From positions 1 through 37,036 of the forward strand of contig CAUQKI010000017.1 of assembly GCA_963518955.1 (NCBI GenBank): a stretch of 37,036 nt of DNA. Reading direction: 5' to 3'. Each line of letters starts with the position of its first letter. The stretch's first letter is position 1. Positions 25,409-33,062 of the stretch are shown here, one piece after another. The translations under genes and the position numbers were made by a program. The notes beneath the pieces were generated by a model. That model saw only the letters and a program-made list of their open reading frames with translations, ran no database searches and was not told where the DNA came from. This DNA comes from JABCPE02 sp963518955. Lineage in GTDB: Bacteria > Bacteroidota > Bacteroidia > Flavobacteriales > Weeksellaceae.

Positions 25409-27502
25409 TTGGATTTATCTACTCCCATAGAATATCTAAAAGGCATCGGCCCTGAACGCTCCAAACTGATTAAAAATGTTTTGGGAATTTCTACCGTGGA
25501 GGATTTTCTCTATTTCTTCCCTCTGCGGTATTTGGATAAAAGCAAAGTCTACCGAGTAGCAGATTTAAAGGAAGAAAATGTAGAAATCCAGCTGAAAGGA
25601 AGGATTTATGATTTAAAAGAAATCACCTACGGAAGAGGACAAAAAAGACTCTCCGCGAAGTTCCGCGATGAGACAGGCGCTTTGGATTTGGTTTGGTTCC
25701 AATATACCCAGTGGCTGAAAGACCAGATTCCGCTCAATAAAGAGCTCTACATCTTCGGAAGGGTCAGCCTCTTCGGACAGCAGTTTTCTATGGCGCATCC
25801 AGAGATAGAACTGGAAGAAAAACGAGAGAAAGAACTCAGACTTCGCCCTATCTATCCGAGCAGTGAGAAAATCACAAAACGAGGGCTCAATCAAAAATTT
25901 TTCCAAGGCATCCAAGCGCATATTCTTGGGCATGTCACGGGACTTGTGCAGGAAAATTTACCACAAAGCCTCCTCCAGTCGCTCAAGCTCATGGGAAGGC
26001 AGGAAGCCTTTGTCAATATTCATTTTCCCAAAGACACTTCGGCATTTGAACAGGCGGACAGACGGCTGAAATTCGAGGAAGCATTCTTCTTCCAGCTCGG
26101 CTATGCTTTGAAAAAACAATACAATAAGACATCGGCAGTGGGAAATCCCTTCCCTTTGGTGGGCGATTTCTTCAATGATTTTTATCAAAACAGAATGCCC
26201 TTTGAGCTGACCAATGCCCAAAAAAGAGTCTTAAAAGAAATCCGAAACGATATGAGGCTCCCTATACAGATGAACCGCCTTCTGCAGGGAGATGTAGGCT
26301 CTGGGAAAACCATGGTGGCGCTGCTTTCTATGCTGATAGCCATAGACAACGGCTTCCAAAGCTGTATGATGGCTCCTACGGAAATCTTGGCGCAGCAGCA
26401 TTTCAACAGCCTTTCCGAGGCGCTTTTCGGAACGGGCGTAAACATCAGACTTTTAACAGGTTCTACCAAAACCGCTGAACGAAAAATCATTCACTCGGAA
26501 CTGGAAAACGGAACTCTTCATATTTTGGTCGGCACCCATGCCGTGCTGGAAGACAAGGTTAAATTCAAAAACCTCGGTCTTGCCATCATCGATGAACAGC
26601 ACCGTTTCGGTGTGGAACAAAGGGCAAAACTTTGGATGAAAAATAAAATTCCGCCACATATCCTCATCATGACCGCTACGCCTATTCCAAGAACACTAGC
26701 GATGAGTTTTTACTCGGATCTGGATGTTTCCGTGATAGATGAACTTCCGATGGGAAGAAAGCCCATCATCACGGCTCATCGGCGAGAAAAGGACAGAAAC
26801 TCGGTATTTCGTTTTGCCAAAGATGAAATCGATAAGGGCAGACAGGTCTATTTCGTTTATCCTTTGATAGAGGAAAGTGAGGCTTTGGATTATGAAAACT
26901 TGATGGGTGGCTTTGAGCGGGTTTCCGAAGCTTTCCCTTACCCAGACTATGCCGTTACCATGCTTCATGGAAAGATGAAACCGCAGGAAAAAGACGAGGC
27001 GATGCAGTATTTCGCTTCAGGGAAGGCAAATATCATGGTTGCTACTACAGTGATAGAAGTCGGCGTGAATGTTCCCAATGCCTCTGTGATGATTATAGAA
27101 AGTGCCGAGCGTTTCGGGCTTTCCCAGCTCCATCAGCTAAGAGGAAGAGTGGGAAGAGGCGCCGAGCAGAGCTACTGCATCCTGATGACCTCGGATAAAA
27201 TGTCTTCCGACAGCCGAACCCGAATAAAAACCATGTGCGAGACCAACGACGGCTTTAAGATTTCCGAAGTGGATATGAAACTCCGCGGGCCAGGCGATAT
27301 CCTCGGCACCCAGCAGAGTGGCGTGGTGGATTTCAAACGGCTGGACTTAGCCCAAGACGGGCACATCATCAAGGCAGCAAAGGACACCGTAGAGGCGCTC
27401 CTCCGAGTAGACCCTTCGCTCCAGATGGAACAGCACCAAGCCCTGAAAAACTACTACATAAAACAATACAAAGGCAAAAACAAATGGGGAAGAATCAGTT
27501 AA
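25409..27502 (+). CDS. recG: ATP-dependent DNA helicase RecG
   Basis: RecG reverses stalled replication forks and moves Holliday junctions. The 697-aa protein has the N-terminal wedge OB domain (PIEYLKGIGPERSKLI, then the aromatic FFPLRYLDKS). The superfamily 2 helicase motifs follow: Walker A GDVGSGKTM (about 294-302), DEQH at about 395-398 (AIIDEQHRFGVEQR), TATPIPRTL, and the C-terminal QLRGRVGRG with the TRG-type end. The frame opens right after the upstream gene's TAA at 25400-25402, and no ATG is near. The start is TTG 25409 (or ATT 25406), giving the usual LSTPIEYLKGIGPE beginning. It is tightly coupled to the PurF-like gene. Confidence 0.95.
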   Translation: MDLSTPIEYLKGIGPERSKLIKNVLGISTVEDFLYFFPLRYLDKSKVYRVADLKEENVEIQLKGRIYDLKEITYGRGQKRLSAKFRDETGALDLVWFQYTQWLKDQIPLNKELYIFGRVSLFGQQFSMAHPEIELEEKREKELRLRPIYPSSEKITKRGLNQKFFQGIQAHILGHVTGLVQENLPQSLLQSLKLMGRQEAFVNIHFPKDTSAFEQADRRLKFEEAFFFQLGYALKKQYNKTSAVGNPFPLVGDFFNDFYQNRMPFELTNAQKRVLKEIRNDMRLPIQMNRLLQGDVGSGKTMVALLSMLIAIDNGFQSCMMAPTEILAQQHFNSLSEALFGTGVNIRLLTGSTKTAERKIIHSELENGTLHILVGTHAVLEDKVKFKNLGLAIIDEQHRFGVEQRAKLWMKNKIPPHILIMTATPIPRTLAMSFYSDLDVSVIDELPMGRKPIITAHRREKDRNSVFRFAKDEIDKGRQVYFVYPLIEESEALDYENLMGGFERVSEAFPYPDYAVTMLHGKMKPQEKDEAMQYFASGKANIMVATTVIEVGVNVPNASVMIIESAERFGLSQLHQLRGRVGRGAEQSYCILMTSDKMSSDSRTRIKTMCETNDGFKISEVDMKLRGPGDILGTQQSGVVDFKRLDLAQDGHIIKAAKDTVEALLRVDPSLQMEQHQALKNYYIKQYKGKNKWGRIS

Positions 27503-27528
27503 TGGAATAAAAAAATTAGATTTAAAAA

Positions 27529-28380
27529 ATGAAAAAAAATATCAAACTTATGGCACCGCAGTGGATAGAATACCCTGCCCTTTCTGAATTTTCTATGGGC
27601 TGGCGTATGGGCGCTGGCGAAGATTATAAATGTGATTTTTGGAATTGGTATGAAACACTCTCACCTGAACAGCAGCGAGAGTACCAAACGCTTTTCCCTT
27701 ATCCTTGCTTCTGGCATTATAATAACTGGGCAGTGAATGATTTGGAAATAGAAGACAGGCTGGATGATGAAGAAGACTATTATTATGAGGGTGTTCCGCT
27801 TTGGCAACCCAAAGGCGCTTATAAATACTCCAAAAAAACTTTTATCAATTCACCAAAGAAACTCAAATTCATCTTCTTTTGGAAACCCAATGCTAATGCC
27901 GTAGATGAGTCTTGTTTGGGACAGTGGCAGCCCTCACCTTTTCGTGTAGATGGCGATAAATATTCTTGTGCAGAGCAATATATGATGGCTGAAAAGGCGC
28001 GTTTATTTGAGGATGAAGAGGTGAGGGAAGAAATAATGAACACTTCTGACCCTAAACTAATGAAGGCTCTGGGCAGAAAGGTGCGCAATTTCAATCCTGA
28101 AATATGGGACAAAGCCAAATACAGCATCGTGCTCAATGGGAATTACTACAAATTCACCCAAAACAAAGAAATGATGGACTTTTTGCTCTCTACAGGCGAT
28201 AAAATACTGGTAGAAGCGAGTCCGCTTGATACCATTTGGGGGATAGGCTTTGGCAAAGAGAATGAGAAAGCTCATAACATCGCCTCATGGCGTGGCAAAA
28301 ACCTGTTGGGATTTGCACTAATGGAAGTTAGAGACGAGATTAGAAAGCTTTATCAGAATGTGAATTTGCTGAAAAAATAG
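27529..28380 (+). CDS. NADAR-domain protein (YbiA-like N-glycosidase) with N-terminal extension
   Basis: Residues about 112-280 form a NADAR domain: FRVDGDKYSCAEQYMMAEKA with the conserved Glu, ALGRKVRNFNPEIWDKAKY, NYYKFTQNKEMMDFLLSTGD, and the end LDTIWGIGFG. NADAR enzymes cleave N-glycosidic bonds. Known members hydrolyse riboflavin-pathway intermediates (YbiA) or remove ADP-ribose from guanine bases as antitoxins of DarT-type toxins. The first about 110 residues are an added part rich in Trp, Tyr and acidic residues (FSMGWRMGAGEDYKCDFWNW, FPYPCFWHYNNW), perhaps a binding domain. The gene begins 26 bases after recG and opens a block of immunity-like genes. A role against an ADP-ribosylating toxin is inferred. 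Confidence 0.85.
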   Translation: MKKNIKLMAPQWIEYPALSEFSMGWRMGAGEDYKCDFWNWYETLSPEQQREYQTLFPYPCFWHYNNWAVNDLEIEDRLDDEEDYYYEGVPLWQPKGAYKYSKKTFINSPKKLKFIFFWKPNANAVDESCLGQWQPSPFRVDGDKYSCAEQYMMAEKARLFEDEEVREEIMNTSDPKLMKALGRKVRNFNPEIWDKAKYSIVLNGNYYKFTQNKEMMDFLLSTGDKILVEASPLDTIWGIGFGKENEKAHNIASWRGKNLLGFALMEVRDEIRKLYQNVNLLKK

Positions 28381-28438
28381 AAAGGTTTTCAGTTATTAAA
28401 AAAATATTATTTTTACTCAAAAATATAAATTAAAAAAA

Positions 28439-28909
28439 ATGAAAGAATTACTTACGCCAGAGGCGCTACTGACTAATTTCAAAGATGTGCGAACTCTTAC
28501 TCGAAAGGTCATCGAGGCTTTCCCTGAGAAAGACCTTTTTGAATTTAGCATTGCAAATTTGCGTCCGTTTTCACAAATGATTGAGGAGTTTTTGATGATT
28601 ACCAACTATATTTTCACAGAAATACTTCACGAAAAACATACCTCTTTTTGTAATGAAGGACAGTTTCCTACTACCAAAGAGGGCATATTGGCTCTGTGGG
28701 ACAAGGCTACTGAAATTATCGATAGTGAATGGAAAGAAATAAGTGATTACACCCAGCCGCTCACTATTTATCAAATGACTTTTAGCTTTGCCCAGTGGAT
28801 TCTTTACGCCATCGAAAACGAGACACATCACCGCGGACAGGGCTACACCTACCTTAGAACCTTGCAAATAGACCCTCCTTACTTCTGGGGAAGGGAAAGT
28901 TTTCAATAA
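28439..28909 (+). CDS. DinB-like four-helix metalloprotein (not DNA polymerase)
   Basis: The 156-aa protein looks like a DinB/YfiT-fold (bacillithiol-transferase-like) four-helix bundle: KELLTPEALLTNFKDVRTLTR at the start, then a helix with FSQMIEEFLMITNYIFTEIL, and the family's last helix FAQWILYAIENETHHRGQ. The HHRGQ histidines are normal metal ligands. The first ligand, usually a His early in the second helix, is not obvious, so metal binding may be altered. Residues after the last helix (YLRTLQIDPPYFWG) match the family ending. It is in the accessory block, 58 bases after the NADAR gene and 13 before the next gene. Substrate unknown. Confidence 0.78.
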   Translation: MKELLTPEALLTNFKDVRTLTRKVIEAFPEKDLFEFSIANLRPFSQMIEEFLMITNYIFTEILHEKHTSFCNEGQFPTTKEGILALWDKATEIIDSEWKEISDYTQPLTIYQMTFSFAQWILYAIENETHHRGQGYTYLRTLQIDPPYFWGRESFQ

Positions 28910-28922
28910 TAATCAATACCTA

Positions 28923-30557
28923 ATGAACACAGACAACATTATAAAAGAAATTTTGGCTGGGATAGAAGATGTCTTTAATGGATTTGACCTGCCCAAAACT
29001 CCCTACGGAAGAAATGAACTTTGGGAAGGAATTACTAATTATTTCAAAATCAAACAATTAAGGGATAAAATAGAGTTTTATAATAGTGATTACGAATATA
29101 CTTCGGAGTCTATCACCATCGCAGGATTTCACGAAATCCCTCAGGAAACCGTGGAAAATACTATCATTCCCACTTTGGAAGAACAGCTTACCCAAATGTT
29201 CTTTAATCCTGATTTTTATTATCGTTTTGAATACAAACTTACCTTAGTGTTTGAATTTCAGTTTGGGCTAGGACGCCACATTCAAAAAAAACTGCACTTA
29301 GAACACCCAGAACGCAAAGCCGAACTCAAAGAGCGATTAGATGCCTATGTACAAAAAGTCATCTATGACGAAACGGCAAAAATGAAAGAGAAAGAAATCC
29401 ATAGTTTCTTTGACAAACTCTTTGATTTTGAACTCAACAGCTATAGCGAAGACAAGGTGATTGAAATCTTAGAAAAAGGCTTTTCGCTCATAGACCCTAA
29501 ATGGAAAAAGACAATGGAAGAATATCGGTTTGGGTTGCACTACCACACCAATGAGTGGAAAGAAGCTGTCTTTATGCCTTTGTATTATAATGTTAAAGGA
29601 GAAGATTGGTCAAAAGAATATACGCTCAAAAAAGATTTGGAAGTAAAAAATGTAGACCAAGCTAAACTAAATCTATTTGTACAACAAGCCCTTTGGAACA
29701 TTAAACACCAACGATACAGCTGGGATGTAAGGTTTGCTTGTGAGGATTTGGAGCGTGCAGCCAAGGAATTAGGCTCTGAAAAAGCGGCTATGTATCTCAA
29801 AAAAGGCACAGGAAACCTGCCTGAAAACATCATTCACTACAAGGATGATGATATAGAATGCGCTGCCAATGATGTATTGGCTACAATCAATGTGAAAATC
29901 AAGCAAGAATCGGCTGTGGCTTACGATAAAGCGCTGGATTTCATCATTGCTCTTTTGAAAACGGACTTCCCAAGAAGTTATCAAATTAAACTCAATTCCA
30001 AAGCGCCTAAGCAGTTTTTGGATATCAAAGGAATTGCTAAATCATCTACTCATCGTTTCTTTGCACAAGCGCTCCAATACGAAGAATTACACTCTAAACT
30101 CGTAACTTATGCTGAGGCGGCTATGAAAGAATTTCAGTGGTATAACGATGTAGAAGAAGGCGAAAAGAGCTGTATGCCTGGCAGTTATGTAGTCTTTGGT
30201 TTGGGTTTGATAAGTGAAGAATATTTTCCACTAGTAAGCAAGTATTTTGAGCTTTTGGATGATGAGCATCAGATGGTGCATAAATACTTCATAAGCGCCC
30301 TAATTGACCACTATGGAGTGAATGAACATTCCTTACCGCTTATCTGTCAAGGGATTACCTCTGCTCAGTTTGATATGGTATTCAAGAATTTAGCAAAAGA
30401 ACTGGAAAATCTAGAGAAAAAACAGCTTTTAATCAATTTTCTCAAAGAAAAAGAAGCCTTTTTTGCTTCTAAAAAAGAAACACATGGCTTTTATAAATTC
30501 TATGAAGAACAGATTTACTATGCTATCTATGGCAAACAATGGAAGAAAAAGATATAA
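28923..30557 (+). CDS. Hypothetical 544-aa protein, DUF6138-like
   Basis: A large soluble, mostly helical, acidic protein without signal or membrane segments. The block CMPGSYVVFGLGLISEEYFP followed by VSKYFELLDDEHQMVHKYF resembles a family I recall as DUF6138, seen in many bacteria near SMI1-type immunity genes; this is from memory and uncertain. It follows the DinB-like gene by 13 bases and precedes an 86-aa gene by 8, so the three are probably co-transcribed. A toxin-immunity role is possible by context, but no biochemical function can be stated. Confidence 0.72.
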   Translation: MNTDNIIKEILAGIEDVFNGFDLPKTPYGRNELWEGITNYFKIKQLRDKIEFYNSDYEYTSESITIAGFHEIPQETVENTIIPTLEEQLTQMFFNPDFYYRFEYKLTLVFEFQFGLGRHIQKKLHLEHPERKAELKERLDAYVQKVIYDETAKMKEKEIHSFFDKLFDFELNSYSEDKVIEILEKGFSLIDPKWKKTMEEYRFGLHYHTNEWKEAVFMPLYYNVKGEDWSKEYTLKKDLEVKNVDQAKLNLFVQQALWNIKHQRYSWDVRFACEDLERAAKELGSEKAAMYLKKGTGNLPENIIHYKDDDIECAANDVLATINVKIKQESAVAYDKALDFIIALLKTDFPRSYQIKLNSKAPKQFLDIKGIAKSSTHRFFAQALQYEELHSKLVTYAEAAMKEFQWYNDVEEGEKSCMPGSYVVFGLGLISEEYFPLVSKYFELLDDEHQMVHKYFISALIDHYGVNEHSLPLICQGITSAQFDMVFKNLAKELENLEKKQLLINFLKEKEAFFASKKETHGFYKFYEEQIYYAIYGKQWKKKI

Positions 30558-30565
30558 AATAAGGT

Positions 30566-30826
30566 ATGAACAAATCACTAGAGAGCATTACTCATGAAGA
30601 ATTTCTAAAGCTGATGGAACGCCTCAAAAACCTACAAGAATTCACCTTTTTAGAATACACAATGGCACCAGAAGCGGATATTTTTTATTTCAATTTCATG
30701 GAAAAAACCATGAAAATCAAATGGGATTTGGATTATGGTCTTTTTCTAGAAACAGAGTCGCTCTCTACAGCGGACAGAGATTTATTTTTAAATATTTTAG
30801 ATAAAGAAATTTTATTTCTGATTTAA
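30566..30826 (+). CDS. Hypothetical 86-aa acidic protein
   Basis: This small soluble protein (SITHEEFLKLMERLKNL, then EADIFYFNFMEKTMKIKWD) is not assigned to a family. The strand-like FYFNF / KIKWD and acidic composition fit a small immunity protein. It begins 8 bases after the preceding gene, so translation is likely coupled. A piece of a second, decayed copy lies at 31904-31977, showing that related genes were once present on the other side of the DUF4434 gene. It overlaps that convergent gene by 15 bases at the 3' end. Confidence 0.7.
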   Translation: MNKSLESITHEEFLKLMERLKNLQEFTFLEYTMAPEADIFYFNFMEKTMKIKWDLDYGLFLETESLSTADRDLFLNILDKEILFLI

Positions 30827-31849
30827 CCACTTTTTATAAGCTTCTCTCAGCGCTTGTGCTTGTGCTTTGTGAGGGCTTAGCGTACTCATGTCATCATAAT
30901 ACTGAAAGGAAACAGCCTTACTCACCTTAGGTAGCGCTGTTTCTATGGAAAGTTGTTGTTTTACTCTATCAAAGGTTGCTGGCGTAAAAGGATACTCCCC
31001 CGTAGGCGAATAAAAAGTCTCTAAATCCGTCCAGAAAGCTCCTTTGTAGTTTTTGTTTTCTTCAAAAAGTCCTTTTTGAGCACTTTGATAATAAGTATTC
31101 AATTGGTCAAGTGTTACATGCTTAGCCCCTACCCCATCTTGTAACATAATTATTTGCAGGTGGCTTTTTCCAAGTTCTGCCATAAAATGCTGTAATTGGT
31201 TTGGAGAAGTAAGTTTGCTATTCCAAAAAGCCGCTATAGAAACAGGCTTGCCACCCCAGCTGTGAAGTGCATCAGCAATAGGATTTACAAACACATCCCT
31301 AAAAAGCGCCATTTTTTCATCAGAGCCATAGGCATAAGGCTCTGGTTCATGAGGTATATACCAACCTTTGAAAGCCGGATGATTCCCGAACTTTGAATTA
31401 ATTTCTCTAGCCAAATCAATACATCGCTGAGCATTAAGCTGAAGCCAAGCCCTATTTGTTTGGTTCTGCCAATAAGTCTCATCAAAGTGAAGCCCTATAT
31501 GCACTTCTACACCTTGCTTTTGTGCTGCCTCAAAGAATCGCGCTAAGGTATGACGGCTCTTCTGAGAAGTGAAAGTATTGGCTGAATCAAACCAAGTAAT
31601 ATCATTATACGCATTCTTGAAAGCCGTATATTGTACGATAACTGTATTGATTTTTAATTCTTTAAGTTCAGAAAAAAACTTTTCCCATTGGGAAGCTGTC
31701 CAATCATTTTTACCAAAAAGCTGGACAAAAGTTCCTGTAAGATAAGGAGGTTCTTTACTAATAGAGGATGTTTGTTCTTCTGTTGTGGTTCTATTACAAG
31801 CACTTAGTAGTAAGATACTACTTAGAATTAGGGATAATAACTTCTTCAT
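30812..31849 (-). CDS. DUF4434 lipoprotein, TIM-barrel glycosidase-like
   Basis: The 345-aa product starts with a lipoprotein signal peptide (MKKLLSLILSSILLLSAC; lipobox LSAC), so the mature protein is anchored by Cys18. The body fits DUF4434, a glycoside-hydrolase-like barrel: FVQLFGKNDWTASQWEKFF, LKINTVIVQYTAF, VHIGLHFDETYW, then KGWYIPHEPEPYAYGS with possible catalytic acidic residues, and FWTDLETFYSP. Substrate unknown. I chose ATG at 31849 rather than the GTG two codons upstream because it gives the normal lipoprotein start. It is the only minus-strand gene in the accessory block and its end overlaps the 86-aa gene by 15 bases. Confidence 0.82.
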   Translation of the reverse strand: MKKLLSLILSSILLLSACNRTTTEEQTSSISKEPPYLTGTFVQLFGKNDWTASQWEKFFSELKELKINTVIVQYTAFKNAYNDITWFDSANTFTSQKSRHTLARFFEAAQKQGVEVHIGLHFDETYWQNQTNRAWLQLNAQRCIDLAREINSKFGNHPAFKGWYIPHEPEPYAYGSDEKMALFRDVFVNPIADALHSWGGKPVSIAAFWNSKLTSPNQLQHFMAELGKSHLQIIMLQDGVGAKHVTLDQLNTYYQSAQKGLFEENKNYKGAFWTDLETFYSPTGEYPFTPATFDRVKQQLSIETALPKVSKAVSFQYYDDMSTLSPHKAQAQALREAYKKWLNQK

Positions 31850-31903
31850 AGGCACAAATATAAGGATTAATTTTTAATGCTCGATACATAATGACAACGC
31901 GAC

Positions 31904-31977
31904 TATTTCAATTTCATGGAAAAACTGCAAAAATCAAATGAGAATATTAAATCTATGAATTGACAGGCGAAAAATAA
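31904..31977 (+). pseudogene. Decayed fragment of a gene like the 86-aa gene at 30566
   Basis: TATTTCAATTTCATGGAAAA (31904-31923) is identical to 30686-30705 in the 86-aa gene. Similarity continues with small changes through AAAATCAAATG. A short indel shifts the frame, and in the matching frame the Trp codon of KIKWD has become TGA, with another stop soon after. No start codon remains, so this is a relic. Confidence 0.6.
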
Positions 31978-31986
31978 TTATCTTTG
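31960..31986 (+). promoter_or_regulatory. Promoter for the membrane protein at 32004
   Basis: TATCTTTG (31979-31986) matches the -7 consensus, and a TTG at 31960-31962 gives a somewhat short 16-base spacer. The -7 box is 17 bases before the ATG. Confidence 0.5.
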
Positions 31987-32003
31987 CTTTAAATCAGCTC
32001 TAA

Positions 32004-32573
32004 ATGAAAAAACGCATTATCTATTTCATTATCATTATTTTCTGTCTGCCCAATGTTTTTGTTCTTTACAAAACCTTTGATGTGCTGGACAACATCGATT
32101 CTCTACCCAAGAAAACTAGTTGGGTGAAAGGATGTCGTTATTGGGGAAAGAGAAAGAGAAATCTGGATATTTATCTGGCTTCAGAACAAGAAGTAAAACA
32201 AATGAAAGAGCCCAGCAGAGAAGGCGAAGCAGACATTTATCTCAGGGTAAAGAAATTCTCCTTCATCGACCTGCCTGAAATAAAATTTAGAGACAAAATC
32301 ACTTATTATGAACTAGAAGATGATTTTGTTTACAAGACAAGTTTTTCCAGCGAACCTAAGATTATAGGAGTTGCCACCGAAGGAAATTCTGTAAGTCGCT
32401 ATCATCTCTTTGTGGAAATTATGGATTTTTATCAAACTTTGGCTTACTTTGCTATATTTGTGTTAAATCTGCTTGTGGGAAAATATTATGAAAAAATTTT
32501 CAAGACAGAAAAAGGCTTATCACTGATATTTGTTCCTATTTTATTCTATATTATTATCTTCATTATCACATAA
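32004..32573 (+). CDS. Hypothetical membrane protein, 189 aa
   Basis: No family is recognised. There is one N-terminal hydrophobic helix (KKRIIYFIIIIFCLPNVFVL). A charged extracytoplasmic middle part of about 110 residues follows (KGCRYWGKRKRNLDIYLASE, then a strand-rich ADIYLRVKKFSFIDLPEIKF). Two C-terminal helices end the protein (LAYFAIFVLNLLVG and LIFVPILFYIIIFIIT). The architecture suggests an inner-membrane protein with a periplasmic domain. It has its own promoter and lies in the accessory block before the DUF4298 gene. An immunity function (membrane-located, against a pore-forming or periplasmic toxin) is conceivable but not shown. Confidence 0.68.
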   Translation: MKKRIIYFIIIIFCLPNVFVLYKTFDVLDNIDSLPKKTSWVKGCRYWGKRKRNLDIYLASEQEVKQMKEPSREGEADIYLRVKKFSFIDLPEIKFRDKITYYELEDDFVYKTSFSSEPKIIGVATEGNSVSRYHLFVEIMDFYQTLAYFAIFVLNLLVGKYYEKIFKTEKGLSLIFVPILFYIIIFIIT

Positions 32574-32626
32574 TTTCTTATATTTGAATAGAAAGATTAA
32601 GTTGATAATTTTAAAATATTTCCAAA

Positions 32627-32944
32627 ATGGAAGAGCGATACGAGAACATCCGCGAGATGAATGAGATTTTAATGAAAGTAGAAAATATTCTCACCAAAGC
32701 TGAAGAGGTCTTGAAAGAATGGAAGACTGTCCAACCAGACTATGATAGGCTCGTGACATACTACGACAGTGAACAATGGCGCAAAGACTATTTTGATAGT
32801 AATGATGGCAAAATCCCTGATGAGGTTCCTCAGTGGGTGCTTACCCAAGATGCTATTTTTGATGCCATAGGTACTCAGTTCTACCTCGCTGATGAATTCC
32901 AAACCCTCCTAAAAACAATCAAAGATAAAGAATGGAAAGAGTAA
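32627..32944 (+). CDS. DUF4298 family protein
   Basis: The 105-aa product matches DUF4298: a helical N-terminus (ILMKVENILTKAEEVLKEWK), then the family block VTYYDSEQWRKDYFDSNDGK and VLTQDAIFDAIGTQFYLADE. DUF4298 proteins are small, acidic and soluble, are common in Firmicutes and Bacteroidota, and are often near SMI1/KNR4 genes. Function unknown. It follows the membrane protein by 53 bases and is the last gene of the accessory block; the T9SS cargo gene behind it has its own promoter. Confidence 0.8.
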   Translation: MEERYENIREMNEILMKVENILTKAEEVLKEWKTVQPDYDRLVTYYDSEQWRKDYFDSNDGKIPDEVPQWVLTQDAIFDAIGTQFYLADEFQTLLKTIKDKEWKE

Positions 32945-32991
32945 GTTTTATGGCAAAATATAAATTTTAACACTTTAAAATTCAAATATTT

Positions 32992-33021
32992 TTTGTTTTT
33001 AACATTTTTTTTATAACTTTG
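32992..33021 (+). promoter_or_regulatory. Strong promoter of the T9SS cargo gene
   Basis: TTTG (32992-32995), an 18-base spacer and TAACTTTG (33014-33021) form a full consensus Bacteroidota promoter. The ATG at 33063 leaves a leader of about 35 bases. Confidence 0.75.
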
Positions 33022-33062
33022 CCGATTGAAGTTAGTGTGTAAAAAATACAAATTTTATAGAT

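Noticed and set aside
32963..32982. AT-only inverted repeat after the DUF4298 gene as terminator
   Set aside because: AATTTTAA/TTAAAATT has no G-C pairs, so a stable hairpin is unlikely in such AT-rich DNA.
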